Shown piece after piece: positions 27,802 to 36,258 of a DNA stretch of 64,000 nucleotides. The translations under genes were made by a program, and so were the position numbers. How positions within the stretch are numbered: the stretch's first letter is position 1; each line of letters opens with the position of its first letter. Where the stretch lies: positions 1-64,000 of the forward strand of contig NZ_JACLAU010000012.1 in assembly GCF_014230305.1 (NCBI RefSeq). The letters run 5' to 3'. A model generated the notes under the pieces. The model saw only the letters and a list, made by a program, of their open reading frames with translations. It was not told the DNA's origin and searched no databases. Source of the DNA: Novosphingobium aerophilum (GTDB lineage Bacteria > Pseudomonadota > Alphaproteobacteria > Sphingomonadales > Sphingomonadaceae).

Positions 27802-28680
27802 ATGCCCGGCGTGAGCGGGCGCCGAGCCCACGGTTCGGCCAGGCCCGGGGCCTGGCTCGCCCTGTTGTGCCTGCTCGCGGCGCTGCTGCTGGGCGTTCCG
27901 GCGGCACGGGCCGAGCCGACCTTCCCGCCCCTGACCGGGCGGGTGGTCGATGCGGCGGGGATCATCCCCGCCGACGAGGCGGCTCGCCTGGACCAGAAGC
28001 TGGCCGCGCTGGAACAGCAGACCGGGCGCCAACTGGTGGTGGCCACCCTGGGCGATCTGCAGGGCTATGACATCGCCGACTACGGCTATCAGCTCGGCCG
28101 CACCTGGGGCATCGGCCAGAAGGACAAGAACACCGGGATCATCCTGATCGTCGCACCCAAGGAACGGAAGGTGCGGATCGAGGTCGGCTACGGGCTCGAA
28201 GGGACCATCACCGACGGCCTGTCCACACTGATCATCCAACAGCAGATCGTGCCCCGCTTCAAGGCCGGCGATATGCCGGGCGGGATCGAGGCCGGCGTCG
28301 ATGCCTTGATCCAGCAGCTCAGCCTCTCGCCGCAGGAGGCCGCCCAGCAGGCCCAGACGGCCGACCGGCAGGTGACCCAGCGCCGACGGGACTCGGGGGT
28401 CGATCCCGGCCATGTCCTGTTCGTCCTGGTGATCATCGTGTTCTTCGTCCTGCCTGCCCTGCGCGGCGCCTTTCGCGGCCGCCGCTATGACAGCGGCAGC
28501 GGCCTGGGACCGCTGATCCTGTTCAACGTGCTCGACGGCCTGTCCCGCGGCAGCCGCGGCGGAGGCGGCTGGGGCGGTCGGGACGACGACTGGGGCGGCG
28601 GCGGCGGCTTCGGTGGCGGCGGTGGATTTTCGGGCGGCGGCGGCAGCTTCGGCGGCGGCGGCGCATCGGGGAGTTGGTGA
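27802..28680 (+). CDS. TPM-domain protein with Gly-rich tail (YgcG-like)
   Basis: A 292-residue exported membrane protein. A signal peptide (LLCLLAALLLGVPAARA) leads to a TPM domain (about residues 45-170) with VVDAAGIIPADEAARLDQKL, LVVATLGDLQGYDIADYGY, TWGIGQKDKNTGIILI and KVRIEVGYGLEGTITD. A membrane helix (LFVLVIIVFFVLPAL) precedes a C-terminal tail almost entirely Gly with Ser/Phe, ending GGGGASGSW, as in many YgcG-type proteins. Start ATG 27802 is preferred over 27769, which would overlap lemA. TPM proteins are linked to PSII repair in plants; the bacterial role is unclear. Confidence 0.9.
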   Translation: MPGVSGRRAHGSARPGAWLALLCLLAALLLGVPAARAEPTFPPLTGRVVDAAGIIPADEAARLDQKLAALEQQTGRQLVVATLGDLQGYDIADYGYQLGRTWGIGQKDKNTGIILIVAPKERKVRIEVGYGLEGTITDGLSTLIIQQQIVPRFKAGDMPGGIEAGVDALIQQLSLSPQEAAQQAQTADRQVTQRRRDSGVDPGHVLFVLVIIVFFVLPALRGAFRGRRYDSGSGLGPLILFNVLDGLSRGSRGGGGWGGRDDDWGGGGGFGGGGGFSGGGGSFGGGGASGSW

Positions 28681-28681
28681 C

Positions 28682-29365
28682 ATGGCCGCGACCGTTTCGA
28701 TGACCGATGGGGAGCGCGCGCGGGTCGCAGCCGCCGTGACCGCGGCCGAGGCCAGCACCTCGGGCGAGATCGTGACCATCCTCGCCGCATCGTCCGACGA
28801 CTATGACGACGTCGCGATCGCCTGGGCGGCGTTCCTGGGGCTGGCCGGGCTGATCGCCCTGGCCCTGTTCCCGGACTTCGCCCTGGGGGCGTACGATCGG
28901 CTGACCGGGGCCTGGGCGCAGGAGTGGCCCGCCGGCAAGCTGTTCGGGGTGGCCGCGCTGGTCGCGGCGCTGGGGTTCACCGGGGCCTGGCTGCTGCTGC
29001 TGTGGCGTCCCTTGCGGCTGGCCCTGACCCCGGCCCCGATCCGCCACCGCCGGGTCCATGCCCGCGCCCTCGCCGCGTTCCGCATCGGCGCCGAGCGCCG
29101 CACCACCGGGCGAACCGGAGTTCTGATCTATCTGAGCATGGCCGAACACCGGGCCGAGATCGTCGCCGACGAGACCATCGCCGGAAAGGTGCCCGCCGAT
29201 ATCTGGGGGGCAGCCCTTGCCGCGATGCTGGTGGAGATCAAGGCCGGGCGCATGGCCGATGGGCTGATAGCGGCAATCGGCCAGGTCGGCCTGGTCCTCG
29301 CCGAACACTTCCCACGGTCCGAGGATGATCGTAACGAGTTGCCGGACCGACTGATCGAGGTGTGA
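28682..29365 (+). CDS. Second TPM-domain membrane protein
   Basis: A 227-residue protein starting at ATG 28682, 1 base after the previous stop. Residues 8-40 (ERARVAAAVTAAEASTSGEI) match the start of a TPM domain. Two membrane helices (IAWAAFLGLAGLIALALFP; LVAALGFTGAWLLLLW) interrupt it, and the rest resumes with RTTGRTGVLIYLSMAEHRAEIVADETI and WGAALAAMLVEIKAGRMADGL. The split-TPM-with-helices form is a distinct type often paired with YgcG-like proteins. Function unknown; presumably it acts with the neighbour and LemA in the envelope. Confidence 0.82.
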   Translation: MAATVSMTDGERARVAAAVTAAEASTSGEIVTILAASSDDYDDVAIAWAAFLGLAGLIALALFPDFALGAYDRLTGAWAQEWPAGKLFGVAALVAALGFTGAWLLLLWRPLRLALTPAPIRHRRVHARALAAFRIGAERRTTGRTGVLIYLSMAEHRAEIVADETIAGKVPADIWGAALAAMLVEIKAGRMADGLIAAIGQVGLVLAEHFPRSEDDRNELPDRLIEV

Positions 29366-29375
29366 AGCCCCAACC

Positions 29376-29903
29376 ATGACCGATGACCCGCAGGAGCAGA
29401 TTGTCTGGGAAGGCCGTTACATCACCGCCAAGGTCAGGGGTCAGTGGGAGTATGTCGGCCGCGCCCGCGGCATCCGCGCCGCGGTGATCCTGGCCCTGAC
29501 GCCATCGCGGGAACTGGTCCTGGTCGAGCAGTTCCGCGTGCCGCTGGGTCGCCCCTGCATCGAACTGCCCGCCGGCCTGATCGGCGATGACGACGGGAGC
29601 GAGGGCGAGGACGCCACGACGGCGGCCGCGCGCGAGCTGGAGGAGGAGACCGGCTATCGCGCCGGGCGGATGGAGGTGATCGGCGAGTTCTGGTCCTCCC
29701 CCGGCATGGTCAGCGAAAGCTACACCCTCCTCAGGGCCCACGATCTGGTCCGGGTCGGCCAGGGTGGCGGCGTGCCCGGAGAGGACATCACCGTGCACCT
29801 CGTCCCGATCGACACCCTGCCCGCATTCATCGCCGAACGCCGGGCCCGCGGGGATGCCATCGATGGCAAGATGCTGCTGGCACTCGGGCCGCACCTGCTC
29901 TAG
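29376..29903 (+). CDS. Nudix hydrolase, ADP-ribose pyrophosphatase-like
   Basis: The 175-residue product carries a Nudix box, starting around GEDATTAAARELEEETGYRAG near residue 80; the core REL-x-EE-x-GY metal-binding helix is intact. The preceding LVEQFRVPLGRPCIELPAGLI matches ADP-ribose pyrophosphatases of the NudF type, which hydrolyse ADP-ribose to AMP and ribose-5-phosphate, so that is the likeliest substrate. EFWSSPGMVSESYTLLRA continues the fold. It follows the TPM genes in the same direction with a 10-base gap. Confidence 0.88.
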   Translation: MTDDPQEQIVWEGRYITAKVRGQWEYVGRARGIRAAVILALTPSRELVLVEQFRVPLGRPCIELPAGLIGDDDGSEGEDATTAAARELEEETGYRAGRMEVIGEFWSSPGMVSESYTLLRAHDLVRVGQGGGVPGEDITVHLVPIDTLPAFIAERRARGDAIDGKMLLALGPHLL

Positions 29904-29935
29904 TCAGACCGCCAAGGGGTTTTTCAGCAGCAGCC

Positions 29936-30973
29936 ATGCGACAGCACAGGGTTACATCGTTCGACGTCGCCGCGCTGGCCGGGGTCAGCCAGTCCACCGT
30001 ATCGCGTGCCCTGGCCGGCGATCCCGTGGTCAGCGAGCCGACCCGGACGCGCGTGCTCGCCGCCGCCGCCGAGCTGAACTATCACATCGACGAGAACGCC
30101 GCGCGCCTGCGCACCGGCCGCACCGGCACGCTGGCCGTGGTGGTGATCAGCCGCGAGGGCGAGGATCATAAGGACGTCAATCCGTTCTACTTCTCCCTGC
30201 TGGGCGCGATCTGCGCGGCCGCCTCGAGCCGGGGGCACGAGACGCTGGTCTCATTCCAGGACGCGGCCGAGACCCTGTCGGGCCGCTACGAGGAACAGCG
30301 CAAGGCCGATGGCCTGATCGTGATCGGCACCACCGCCAACCGCACCGCCTGGAACTATTTCCGCGAGATCGGCGAGAACGGGGCGCACATCGTCTATTGG
30401 GGATCGCCGTTCGACGAAGGGCTCGACTGGATCCGTGCCGACAACCAGGAAGGCGCGCGGCTGGCCACCGGTCACCTGATCGCCAACGGCTATCGCCGGA
30501 TCGCCTGCATCACCTCCGACCATTCGCCCCAGCGCCAGTTCAAGGAGCGCTACGACGGCCATGTCGCCCGCATGCGCGAGGAGGGCCTGCCGACCCGCGC
30601 GGTGGAGATCGACGAAAGCCTGCCGCGTGAGGAGCAGGGCCGCAAGGCGGTGTCCGATCTGATCGCCAGCGGCGAGCCGTTCGACGCGATCTTCGTCGTG
30701 TGCGACCAGATCGCGCTGGGCGTCCTGCTGGAGCTGCACGAACGGGGCATCGCGGTGCCCGGGCAGGTCGGCGTGGTCGGCTTCGACGGCATCCGTTCGG
30801 GCGCCTATGCCATCCCGCCGCTGACCTCGGTCGAGCCGGACTTCCAGTCGGCCGGGACCATGCTGGTCGACAAGCTGCTCAAGCAGATCGCCGGCACGCC
30901 CAGCGACGAACGGCGCGTGCCGGTTCGCCTGGTGCCCCGGGCCAGCTCCAAGGGGCCGGGCCTCCTGCCCTGA
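29936..30973 (+). CDS. LacI-family transcriptional regulator
   Basis: A 345-residue repressor-type protein. The N-terminal helix-turn-helix (VTSFDVAALAGVSQSTVSRAL) and hinge region are classical for LacI proteins. The periplasmic-binding-protein-like core shows a ligand pocket pattern with ADGLIVIGTT, FDAIFVVCDQIALGVLLEL and VGVVGFDGIRSGAYAIPPLT. The effector is unknown. Its nearest downstream gene encodes a CitE-like lyase, and the glycogen locus starts about 2.6 kb further. Control of either is only a guess; I found no convincing palindromic operator in front of glgP or the GH13 gene. Confidence 0.9.
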   Translation: MRQHRVTSFDVAALAGVSQSTVSRALAGDPVVSEPTRTRVLAAAAELNYHIDENAARLRTGRTGTLAVVVISREGEDHKDVNPFYFSLLGAICAAASSRGHETLVSFQDAAETLSGRYEEQRKADGLIVIGTTANRTAWNYFREIGENGAHIVYWGSPFDEGLDWIRADNQEGARLATGHLIANGYRRIACITSDHSPQRQFKERYDGHVARMREEGLPTRAVEIDESLPREEQGRKAVSDLIASGEPFDAIFVVCDQIALGVLLELHERGIAVPGQVGVVGFDGIRSGAYAIPPLTSVEPDFQSAGTMLVDKLLKQIAGTPSDERRVPVRLVPRASSKGPGLLP

Positions 30974-30996
30974 TCCCCCGCTTTTTCGGACCTGCC

Positions 30997-31869
30997 ATGA
31001 TCGCTCCCGACCGTCCCCGCCGCAGCGCGCTCTACCTGCCCGCCTCGAATGCCAAGGCCCTGGCCAAGGCGCGGACCTTGCCCGCCGACGTGGTGATGCT
31101 GGACCTTGAGGACGCGGTTGCGCCCGAATGGAAGGCCGAGGCCCGGTCCGCCGCCGTGGCGGCGGTGCGCGAGAGCGGGTTCGGCCCGCGCGAGGTGGCG
31201 ATCCGGGCCAATGGGCTCGACACGCCGTGGGGCGCCGAGGACCTGGCCGCCATCGCCACCAGCGGCGCCGATGCGGTGGTGGTCCCCAAGATTTCCACCC
31301 CGGCCGATATCCTGGCTTGCGAGGCTGCCCTGGCCGCCGCACCGCCGGGCCTGCAGCTTTGGGCGATGATCGAGACCTGCACCGCAGTGGGCAACCTGTT
31401 CCCGATCGCGGCGCTGGCCGCTTCGACCCGGCTCTCGCTGTGGATGATGGGCACCAATGATCTGGCCAAGGAGATGCGCGCGCAGTTGACGCCGGACCGC
31501 GCGGCCTTCGTGGCGATCCTGACCCAGGCGGTCTGTGCCGGACGCGCCCATGGGCTGGCCCTGCTCGACGGCGTCTGCAACGAATTCCACGACCTCGACC
31601 GCTTCAGCGCCGAGGCGGCCCAGGGCCTGATGCTGGGGTTCGATGGCAAGACGGTGATCCATCCCGCCCAGATCGAACCCTGCAACGCGGTGTTCTCCCC
31701 CTCCCCCGCCGAACTGGCCCGCGCCGAGGCGATCATCGCCGCCTTCGCCCTGCCCGAGAACGCCGGCAAGGGCGCGATCCAGGTCGACGGCAAGATGGCC
31801 GAGCTGCTGCATCTTGAGCAGGCGCGCCGGCTGGTGGCCGTGGCGGGGCAGATCGCGGCGCTGGGGTGA
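30997..31869 (+). CDS. HpcH/HpaI aldolase family, CitE-like acyl-CoA lyase
   Basis: The 290-residue product from ATG 30997 has the CitE-like (beta/alpha)8 fold. RRSALYLPASNAKALAKA is the canonical N-terminus, and VVMLDLEDAVAPEWKAEA carries the DLED-A-V metal-binding acidic pair. LWAMIETCTAVGNL holds the conserved Glu, and LMLGFDGKTVIHPAQI is the CoA-contacting C-terminal motif. Family members cleave citryl-, malyl- or methylmalyl-CoA, or act as thioesterases; which applies here cannot be told. It lies 23 bases after the LacI gene and may be its target. Confidence 0.87.
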   Translation: MIAPDRPRRSALYLPASNAKALAKARTLPADVVMLDLEDAVAPEWKAEARSAAVAAVRESGFGPREVAIRANGLDTPWGAEDLAAIATSGADAVVVPKISTPADILACEAALAAAPPGLQLWAMIETCTAVGNLFPIAALAASTRLSLWMMGTNDLAKEMRAQLTPDRAAFVAILTQAVCAGRAHGLALLDGVCNEFHDLDRFSAEAAQGLMLGFDGKTVIHPAQIEPCNAVFSPSPAELARAEAIIAAFALPENAGKGAIQVDGKMAELLHLEQARRLVAVAGQIAALG

Positions 31870-31933
31870 GCGGGCTCCGCGGGATAGCGGCCGTGCCACG
31901 GTCGATCGACCTCAAGGCTCGCCGAAAGCCCCA

Positions 31934-31966
31934 CCACCCCGCTCGGGCTGCGCCTCAGCGGGGTGG
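31934..31966. terminator. Hairpin between the convergent CitE-like and GH13 genes
   Basis: CCACCCCGCT (31934-31943) pairs perfectly with AGCGGGGTGG (31957-31966) around 13 bases. It lies in the 126-base gap between two convergent genes, where a bidirectional terminator is expected. There is no T-run on either side, so it may instead be a REP-like palindrome. Confidence 0.4.
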
Positions 31967-31995
31967 CGTGATGAGCAGGATTGTCGCCCGAAGGC

Positions 31996-33600
31996 TCAGA
32001 CGCGCCGCCACTCGAAACCATAGGACGCCAGCTCGGCGGAACTGGCCCCGCTCGCCAGCAGGACCTTGCCGGCCGAAACCTCGCTGGCCACCGGCGCGTC
32101 CGACAGGTTGAACCGACAGACCACACGCTCCCCGTCGCAATGCCGCTCGAAATACAGCAGCGCGGCGTCGGCCGCCAACAGCCGGAACGTCCCCATACGC
32201 AGCGCCCGGCTGGCCTGCCGCAACGCCAGCACCCGCCGGGTGTGGTGCAACAGCGAACCCTCGTCGGCCTCCTGCGCGGCCACGGCCCGCCCCCGGTTGG
32301 CCTTGCCCAGCGGCAACCAGGGCGTTCCGGTGGTGAAGCCGCCGCCGGGCTCGTCGCGCCATGGCAGGGGCGTGCGGGCGCCATCGCGCGAAAGGGTCAG
32401 CGGCCAGTTGGCAATCGCTTCGGGGTCCTGCAACTGGTCGAACGCGATCTCGTCCTGCTCCAGCCCCAGTTCCTCGCCCTGGTAGACGATGATGTTGCCG
32501 CGCAGGGCCGCCAGCAGCGCGATCTTCATCCGCGCGAAGGCGTCGCGGTGCTCGGGAGCGCACCAGCGCGAGACCGCGCGCGGCGCATCGTGGTTCTCGA
32601 AGGCCCAGCTTGGCCAGCCCTCGGCCAGGCCATCGGCGCCGGGCAGCCCCTGCCAGTGCCCCATGGCCCGCACGATCATCGCCGGGGTCAGCTCGGGCGC
32701 ATAGAGGAAATCGAAGCCATAAGCGCTCGACAGCCGGGCCGGGCCGGCGGTGTAGGCCTTCATTTCAGGCAGCGGATCGTCCCCGCCGATTTCGGCCACC
32801 AGGTGGATCGCGCCGAACTCGTCGCAGAGCGCGCGGATGCGCTCGACGAAGGGGATCATGCCCGGCTGCGATTGCGAATAGCGCTTGATCTGGAAATCGA
32901 ACGGGCGGCTGCGCACCCGGCCATCGTCCGGTGCCGGCGGATTGTCGCGCAGCAGCGGATCGTGCATCGCGTGGTTCAGCGCGTCCAGCCGGAACCCGTC
33001 GACCCCGCGCTCCAGCCAGAACCGCGCCGCCGCCAGCAGCGCGTCCTGCACGACCGGGTTGGCCACGTTGAGCTGGGGCTGCTCGCGCAGGAACGTGTGC
33101 ATGTAGTACTGGCCGCGCCGCGCGTCCCAGGTCCAGGCGGGACCGCCGAACACCGATTGCCAGTTGTTCGGGGGAGAGCCGTCGGGCCGCGGATCGGCCC
33201 AGACGTACCAGTCGGCCTTGTCCCCCTCACGCGCGCCGCGGCTGGCCGCGAACCAGGCATGCTGGTCGGACGTGTGGGCGAAGACCTGATCGATGATCAC
33301 CTTCAACCCCAGCCCATGGGCCTTGGCGATCACCGCGTCGAAATCGGCCAGGGTCCCGAACATCGGATCGACCGCGCAATAGTCCGCCACGTCGTAACCG
33401 AAATCGCGCATCGGCGAAGTGAAGAAGGGCGAGATCCACAAGGCGTCGACGCCCAGCGCGGCAATGTGGTCCAGCCCGGCGACAATGCCCGCCAGATCGC
33501 CGATCCCGTCGCCATTGGTATCGCGGAAGCTGCGGGGATAGACCTGGTAGATCGCGGCCCCCCGCCACCACTCCGCAGGGCCCCATTCGGGATCGGTCAT
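31996..33600 (-). CDS. GH13 alpha-glucosidase (oligo-1,6-glucosidase/trehalose-type)
   Basis: A 534-residue cytoplasmic glycosidase from ATG 33600 (MTDPEWGP; upstream frame rejected). The GH13 motifs are complete: AIYQVYPRSFRDTNGDGIGD (region near residue 20), region I DQVFAHTSD, region II GFRLDALNH with the catalytic Asp nucleophile, region III LVAEIGG with the acid/base Glu, and region IV FENHDAPR with the transition-state Asp. The subfamily includes alpha-glucosidases and related enzymes releasing glucose from short alpha-glucans. It is divergent from glgP across about 200 bases, so it likely belongs to the same glycogen-use regulon. Confidence 0.9.
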   Translation of the reverse strand: MTDPEWGPAEWWRGAAIYQVYPRSFRDTNGDGIGDLAGIVAGLDHIAALGVDALWISPFFTSPMRDFGYDVADYCAVDPMFGTLADFDAVIAKAHGLGLKVIIDQVFAHTSDQHAWFAASRGAREGDKADWYVWADPRPDGSPPNNWQSVFGGPAWTWDARRGQYYMHTFLREQPQLNVANPVVQDALLAAARFWLERGVDGFRLDALNHAMHDPLLRDNPPAPDDGRVRSRPFDFQIKRYSQSQPGMIPFVERIRALCDEFGAIHLVAEIGGDDPLPEMKAYTAGPARLSSAYGFDFLYAPELTPAMIVRAMGHWQGLPGADGLAEGWPSWAFENHDAPRAVSRWCAPEHRDAFARMKIALLAALRGNIIVYQGEELGLEQDEIAFDQLQDPEAIANWPLTLSRDGARTPLPWRDEPGGGFTTGTPWLPLGKANRGRAVAAQEADEGSLLHHTRRVLALRQASRALRMGTFRLLAADAALLYFERHCDGERVVCRFNLSDAPVASEVSAGKVLLASGASSAELASYGFEWRRV

Positions 33601-33801
33601 GACTGTCTTTCTGTTGAACCGGGATCGACCATGCCAGCTTGCTGCGCTGCACCAAGCTGAATTGGTATGCACCGCTTCATCAGAAAACTTGTCGAACCGG
33701 GCGATGCTCGCCTAGGCTCGTCTGGCGAGACAAGAACGATGCCGGCGTCTCCCCAGGGAGGACAACGTGAACCGGGTCGCAGCAGGAGAGGACCCCGACC
33801 C

Positions 33802-36258
33802 ATGCCACCCGCCGTGCGGGTTGCCGATGCAACGGAGCCCGTCGTGACCCTTGATCCCAATTCGTCCGTCGCCCACCTGGATGCGCTGATCCTTGACGTC
33901 CTGCGCCACCGGGTCGGCAAGGACGAACTGGCCGCCAAGCCGCACGACTGGTTCAACGCGACCGTCCTGGCCCTGCGCGACAAGATCATCGATCGCTGGA
34001 TCGCCACGACCCGCCGGACTTACGAGACCAAGGGCAAGCGGGTCTATTACCTCAGCCTGGAATTCCTGATCGGGCGGCTGCTGCGCGATGCCCTGGCCAA
34101 CATGGGCCTGACCCGGGACATGGAAAAGGCCCTGCGCGAGCATGGGCTGGACCTGTCGGTGCTGGAAGACCTGGAACCCGATGCGGCGCTGGGCAACGGC
34201 GGGCTGGGCCGGCTGGCCGCCTGCTTCATGGAGAGCCTGGCGACGCTGGACATCCCGGCCTACGGCTATGGCATCCGCTATGTGAACGGCATGTTCCGCC
34301 AGCGCATCGTCGACGGCTGGCAGGTGGAGCGGCCGGAGACCTGGCTGGCCCACGGCAATCCCTGGGAATTCGACCGCCGGGAAAGCGCTTACCGGGTCGG
34401 CTTCGGCGGCGAGGTGGTCGAGACCGGCGAAGGCGTGGAATGGAAGCCCGCCGAACAGATCGAGGCCAGCGCGGTCGATACCCCGGTGGTCGGCTGGCGG
34501 GGCGCGCGGGTCAACACGCTGCGGCTGTGGACCGCGACCGCGCTCGAGCCGATCAAGCTCGACGCGTTCAACGCCGGCGATCACTTCGGCGCGCTGGCCG
34601 ACGAGGTCCGCGCCGATGCGCTGGTGCGGGTGCTCTACCCCGCCGATTCCAGCCCGGCCGGGCAGGAGCTGCGGCTGCGGCAGGAATACTTCTTCTCCGC
34701 CGCGTCGATCCAGGACATCATGCGCCGCCACGTCCAGTTCCACGGCGATGTGCGCACCCTGCCCGACCAGGCCGCGATCCAGCTCAACGACACGCACCCC
34801 TCGGTCGCCGTGGCCGAACTGGTGCGGCTGCTGGTCGACGTCCACGGGCTGGAGTTCGACGAAGCCTGGGACGTGACCCGGCGGGCCATCGCCTACACCA
34901 ACCACACCCTGCTCCCCGAAGCGCTGGAATCCTGGCCGCTGCCCCTGTTCGAGCGCCTGCTGCCGCGGCACATGCAGATCGTCTATGCGATCAACAGCCG
35001 CGTGCTGCGCGAAGCGCGCAAGGCCGGGATGGACGATCGCGCCATCGCCGCGATCAGCCTGATCGACGAGGGCGGCGAGCGGCGGGTGCGGATGGCCAAC
35101 CTGGCCTTCGTCGGCGCCCATTCGGTCAACGGGGTGGCCGCGCTGCACACCGATCTGATGAAGACCACGGTCTTCGCCGATCTTCACGCGCTTTATCCCA
35201 GCAAGATCAACAACAAGACCAACGGGGTCACCCCGCGGCGGTGGCTTCAGCAATGCAATCCGGGCCTGACCGGGGTGATCCGCGACGCCATCGGCGATGC
35301 GTTCCTCGACGATGCCGAACAGCTCTCCGCGCTCAAGGCCCTCGCCGGCGATGCCGTGCTGGGCGAACGCGTGGCCGAGGTGAAGCGCTCCAACAAGGTC
35401 GCCCTCGCCCGCCATCTCAAGGACCTCATGGGGGTCCGGCTCGATCCCGATGCCCTGTTCGACGTGCAGATCAAGCGCATCCACGAATACAAGCGCCAGT
35501 TGCTCAACCTGGTCGAGACCGTGGCGCTCTATGACCAGATCCGCAGCCATCCGGAGCGGGACTGGGTGCCGCGCGTCAAGATCTTCGGGGGCAAGGCCGC
35601 GCCCAGCTATCATAACGCCAAGCTGATCATCAAACTGGCCAACGACATCGCCCGGCGGGTCAACTCCGATCCCTCGGTCGGCGGGCTGCTGAAGGTGGTC
35701 TTCGTGCCCAATTACAACGTCAGCCTGGCCGAGAGGATCATCCCCGCGGCCGACCTGTCCGAACAGATCTCCACCGCCGGGATGGAGGCATCGGGCACGG
35801 GCAACATGAAGTTCGCGCTGAACGGGGCCCTGACCATCGGTACGCTCGACGGCGCCAATGTCGAGATCAAGGACCGGGTGGGGGACGACAACATCTTCAT
35901 TTTCGGGCTGACCGCCGACGAGGTCGAGCAGCGCCGCGCCGAGGGTTATCGGCCGGGCGAGATCATCGCCGCCTCGCGCGAGTTGCAGCAGGCGCTGTCG
36001 GCGATTGCCTCGGGCGTGTTCTCGCCGGACGATCCGGACCGCTACCGCGATCTGATCGGCGGGATCCATGACCATGACTGGTTCATGATCGCCGCCGATT
36101 TCGATGCCTATGCCGCGGCCCAGCGCCGGGTCGATGCCTACTGGAACGATCAGCCGGCCTGGCGGGCCAGCGCGATCCGCAACATCGCCAATGTCGGCTG
36201 GTTCTCGTCCGACCGCACGATCGGGGAATATGCCCGGGACATCTGGGGCGTGAAGTGA
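33802..36258 (+). CDS. glgP: Glycogen/starch phosphorylase
   Basis: Glycogen phosphorylase removes terminal glucose as glucose-1-phosphate, using pyridoxal phosphate. The product is 818 residues from ATG 33802 behind AGGAGAGG, matching the usual about 820. The pyridoxal-binding Lys is in GTGNMKFALNGALTIGTL (Lys near residue 670). KRVYYLSLEFLIGR, ALGNGGLGRLAACF, DGWQVERPETWL, and VKIFGGKAAPSYHNAKLII are all family blocks. It leads a run of five co-directional glg genes; glgB begins within its stop codon (GTGA). Start at 33739 or 33667 would add unrelated residues. Confidence 0.96.
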   Translation: MPPAVRVADATEPVVTLDPNSSVAHLDALILDVLRHRVGKDELAAKPHDWFNATVLALRDKIIDRWIATTRRTYETKGKRVYYLSLEFLIGRLLRDALANMGLTRDMEKALREHGLDLSVLEDLEPDAALGNGGLGRLAACFMESLATLDIPAYGYGIRYVNGMFRQRIVDGWQVERPETWLAHGNPWEFDRRESAYRVGFGGEVVETGEGVEWKPAEQIEASAVDTPVVGWRGARVNTLRLWTATALEPIKLDAFNAGDHFGALADEVRADALVRVLYPADSSPAGQELRLRQEYFFSAASIQDIMRRHVQFHGDVRTLPDQAAIQLNDTHPSVAVAELVRLLVDVHGLEFDEAWDVTRRAIAYTNHTLLPEALESWPLPLFERLLPRHMQIVYAINSRVLREARKAGMDDRAIAAISLIDEGGERRVRMANLAFVGAHSVNGVAALHTDLMKTTVFADLHALYPSKINNKTNGVTPRRWLQQCNPGLTGVIRDAIGDAFLDDAEQLSALKALAGDAVLGERVAEVKRSNKVALARHLKDLMGVRLDPDALFDVQIKRIHEYKRQLLNLVETVALYDQIRSHPERDWVPRVKIFGGKAAPSYHNAKLIIKLANDIARRVNSDPSVGGLLKVVFVPNYNVSLAERIIPAADLSEQISTAGMEASGTGNMKFALNGALTIGTLDGANVEIKDRVGDDNIFIFGLTADEVEQRRAEGYRPGEIIAASRELQQALSAIASGVFSPDDPDRYRDLIGGIHDHDWFMIAADFDAYAAAQRRVDAYWNDQPAWRASAIRNIANVGWFSSDRTIGEYARDIWGVK

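Noticed and set aside
28580..28680. G-rich run at the end of the TPM gene, as a possible quadruplex or repeat array
   Set aside because: It is explained by the Gly-rich coding tail typical of YgcG-like proteins.
33651..33666. ACCAA(6)TTGGT as LacI operator
   Set aside because: Arms are only 5 bases and surrounding bases do not extend the symmetry.
33712..36075. 787-codon minus-strand frame opposite glgP
   Set aside because: Shadow frame of glgP, with biased composition and no recognisable domains; the same applies to frames opposite glgB, uvrC, the TonB receptor, aceA and the chemoreceptor.
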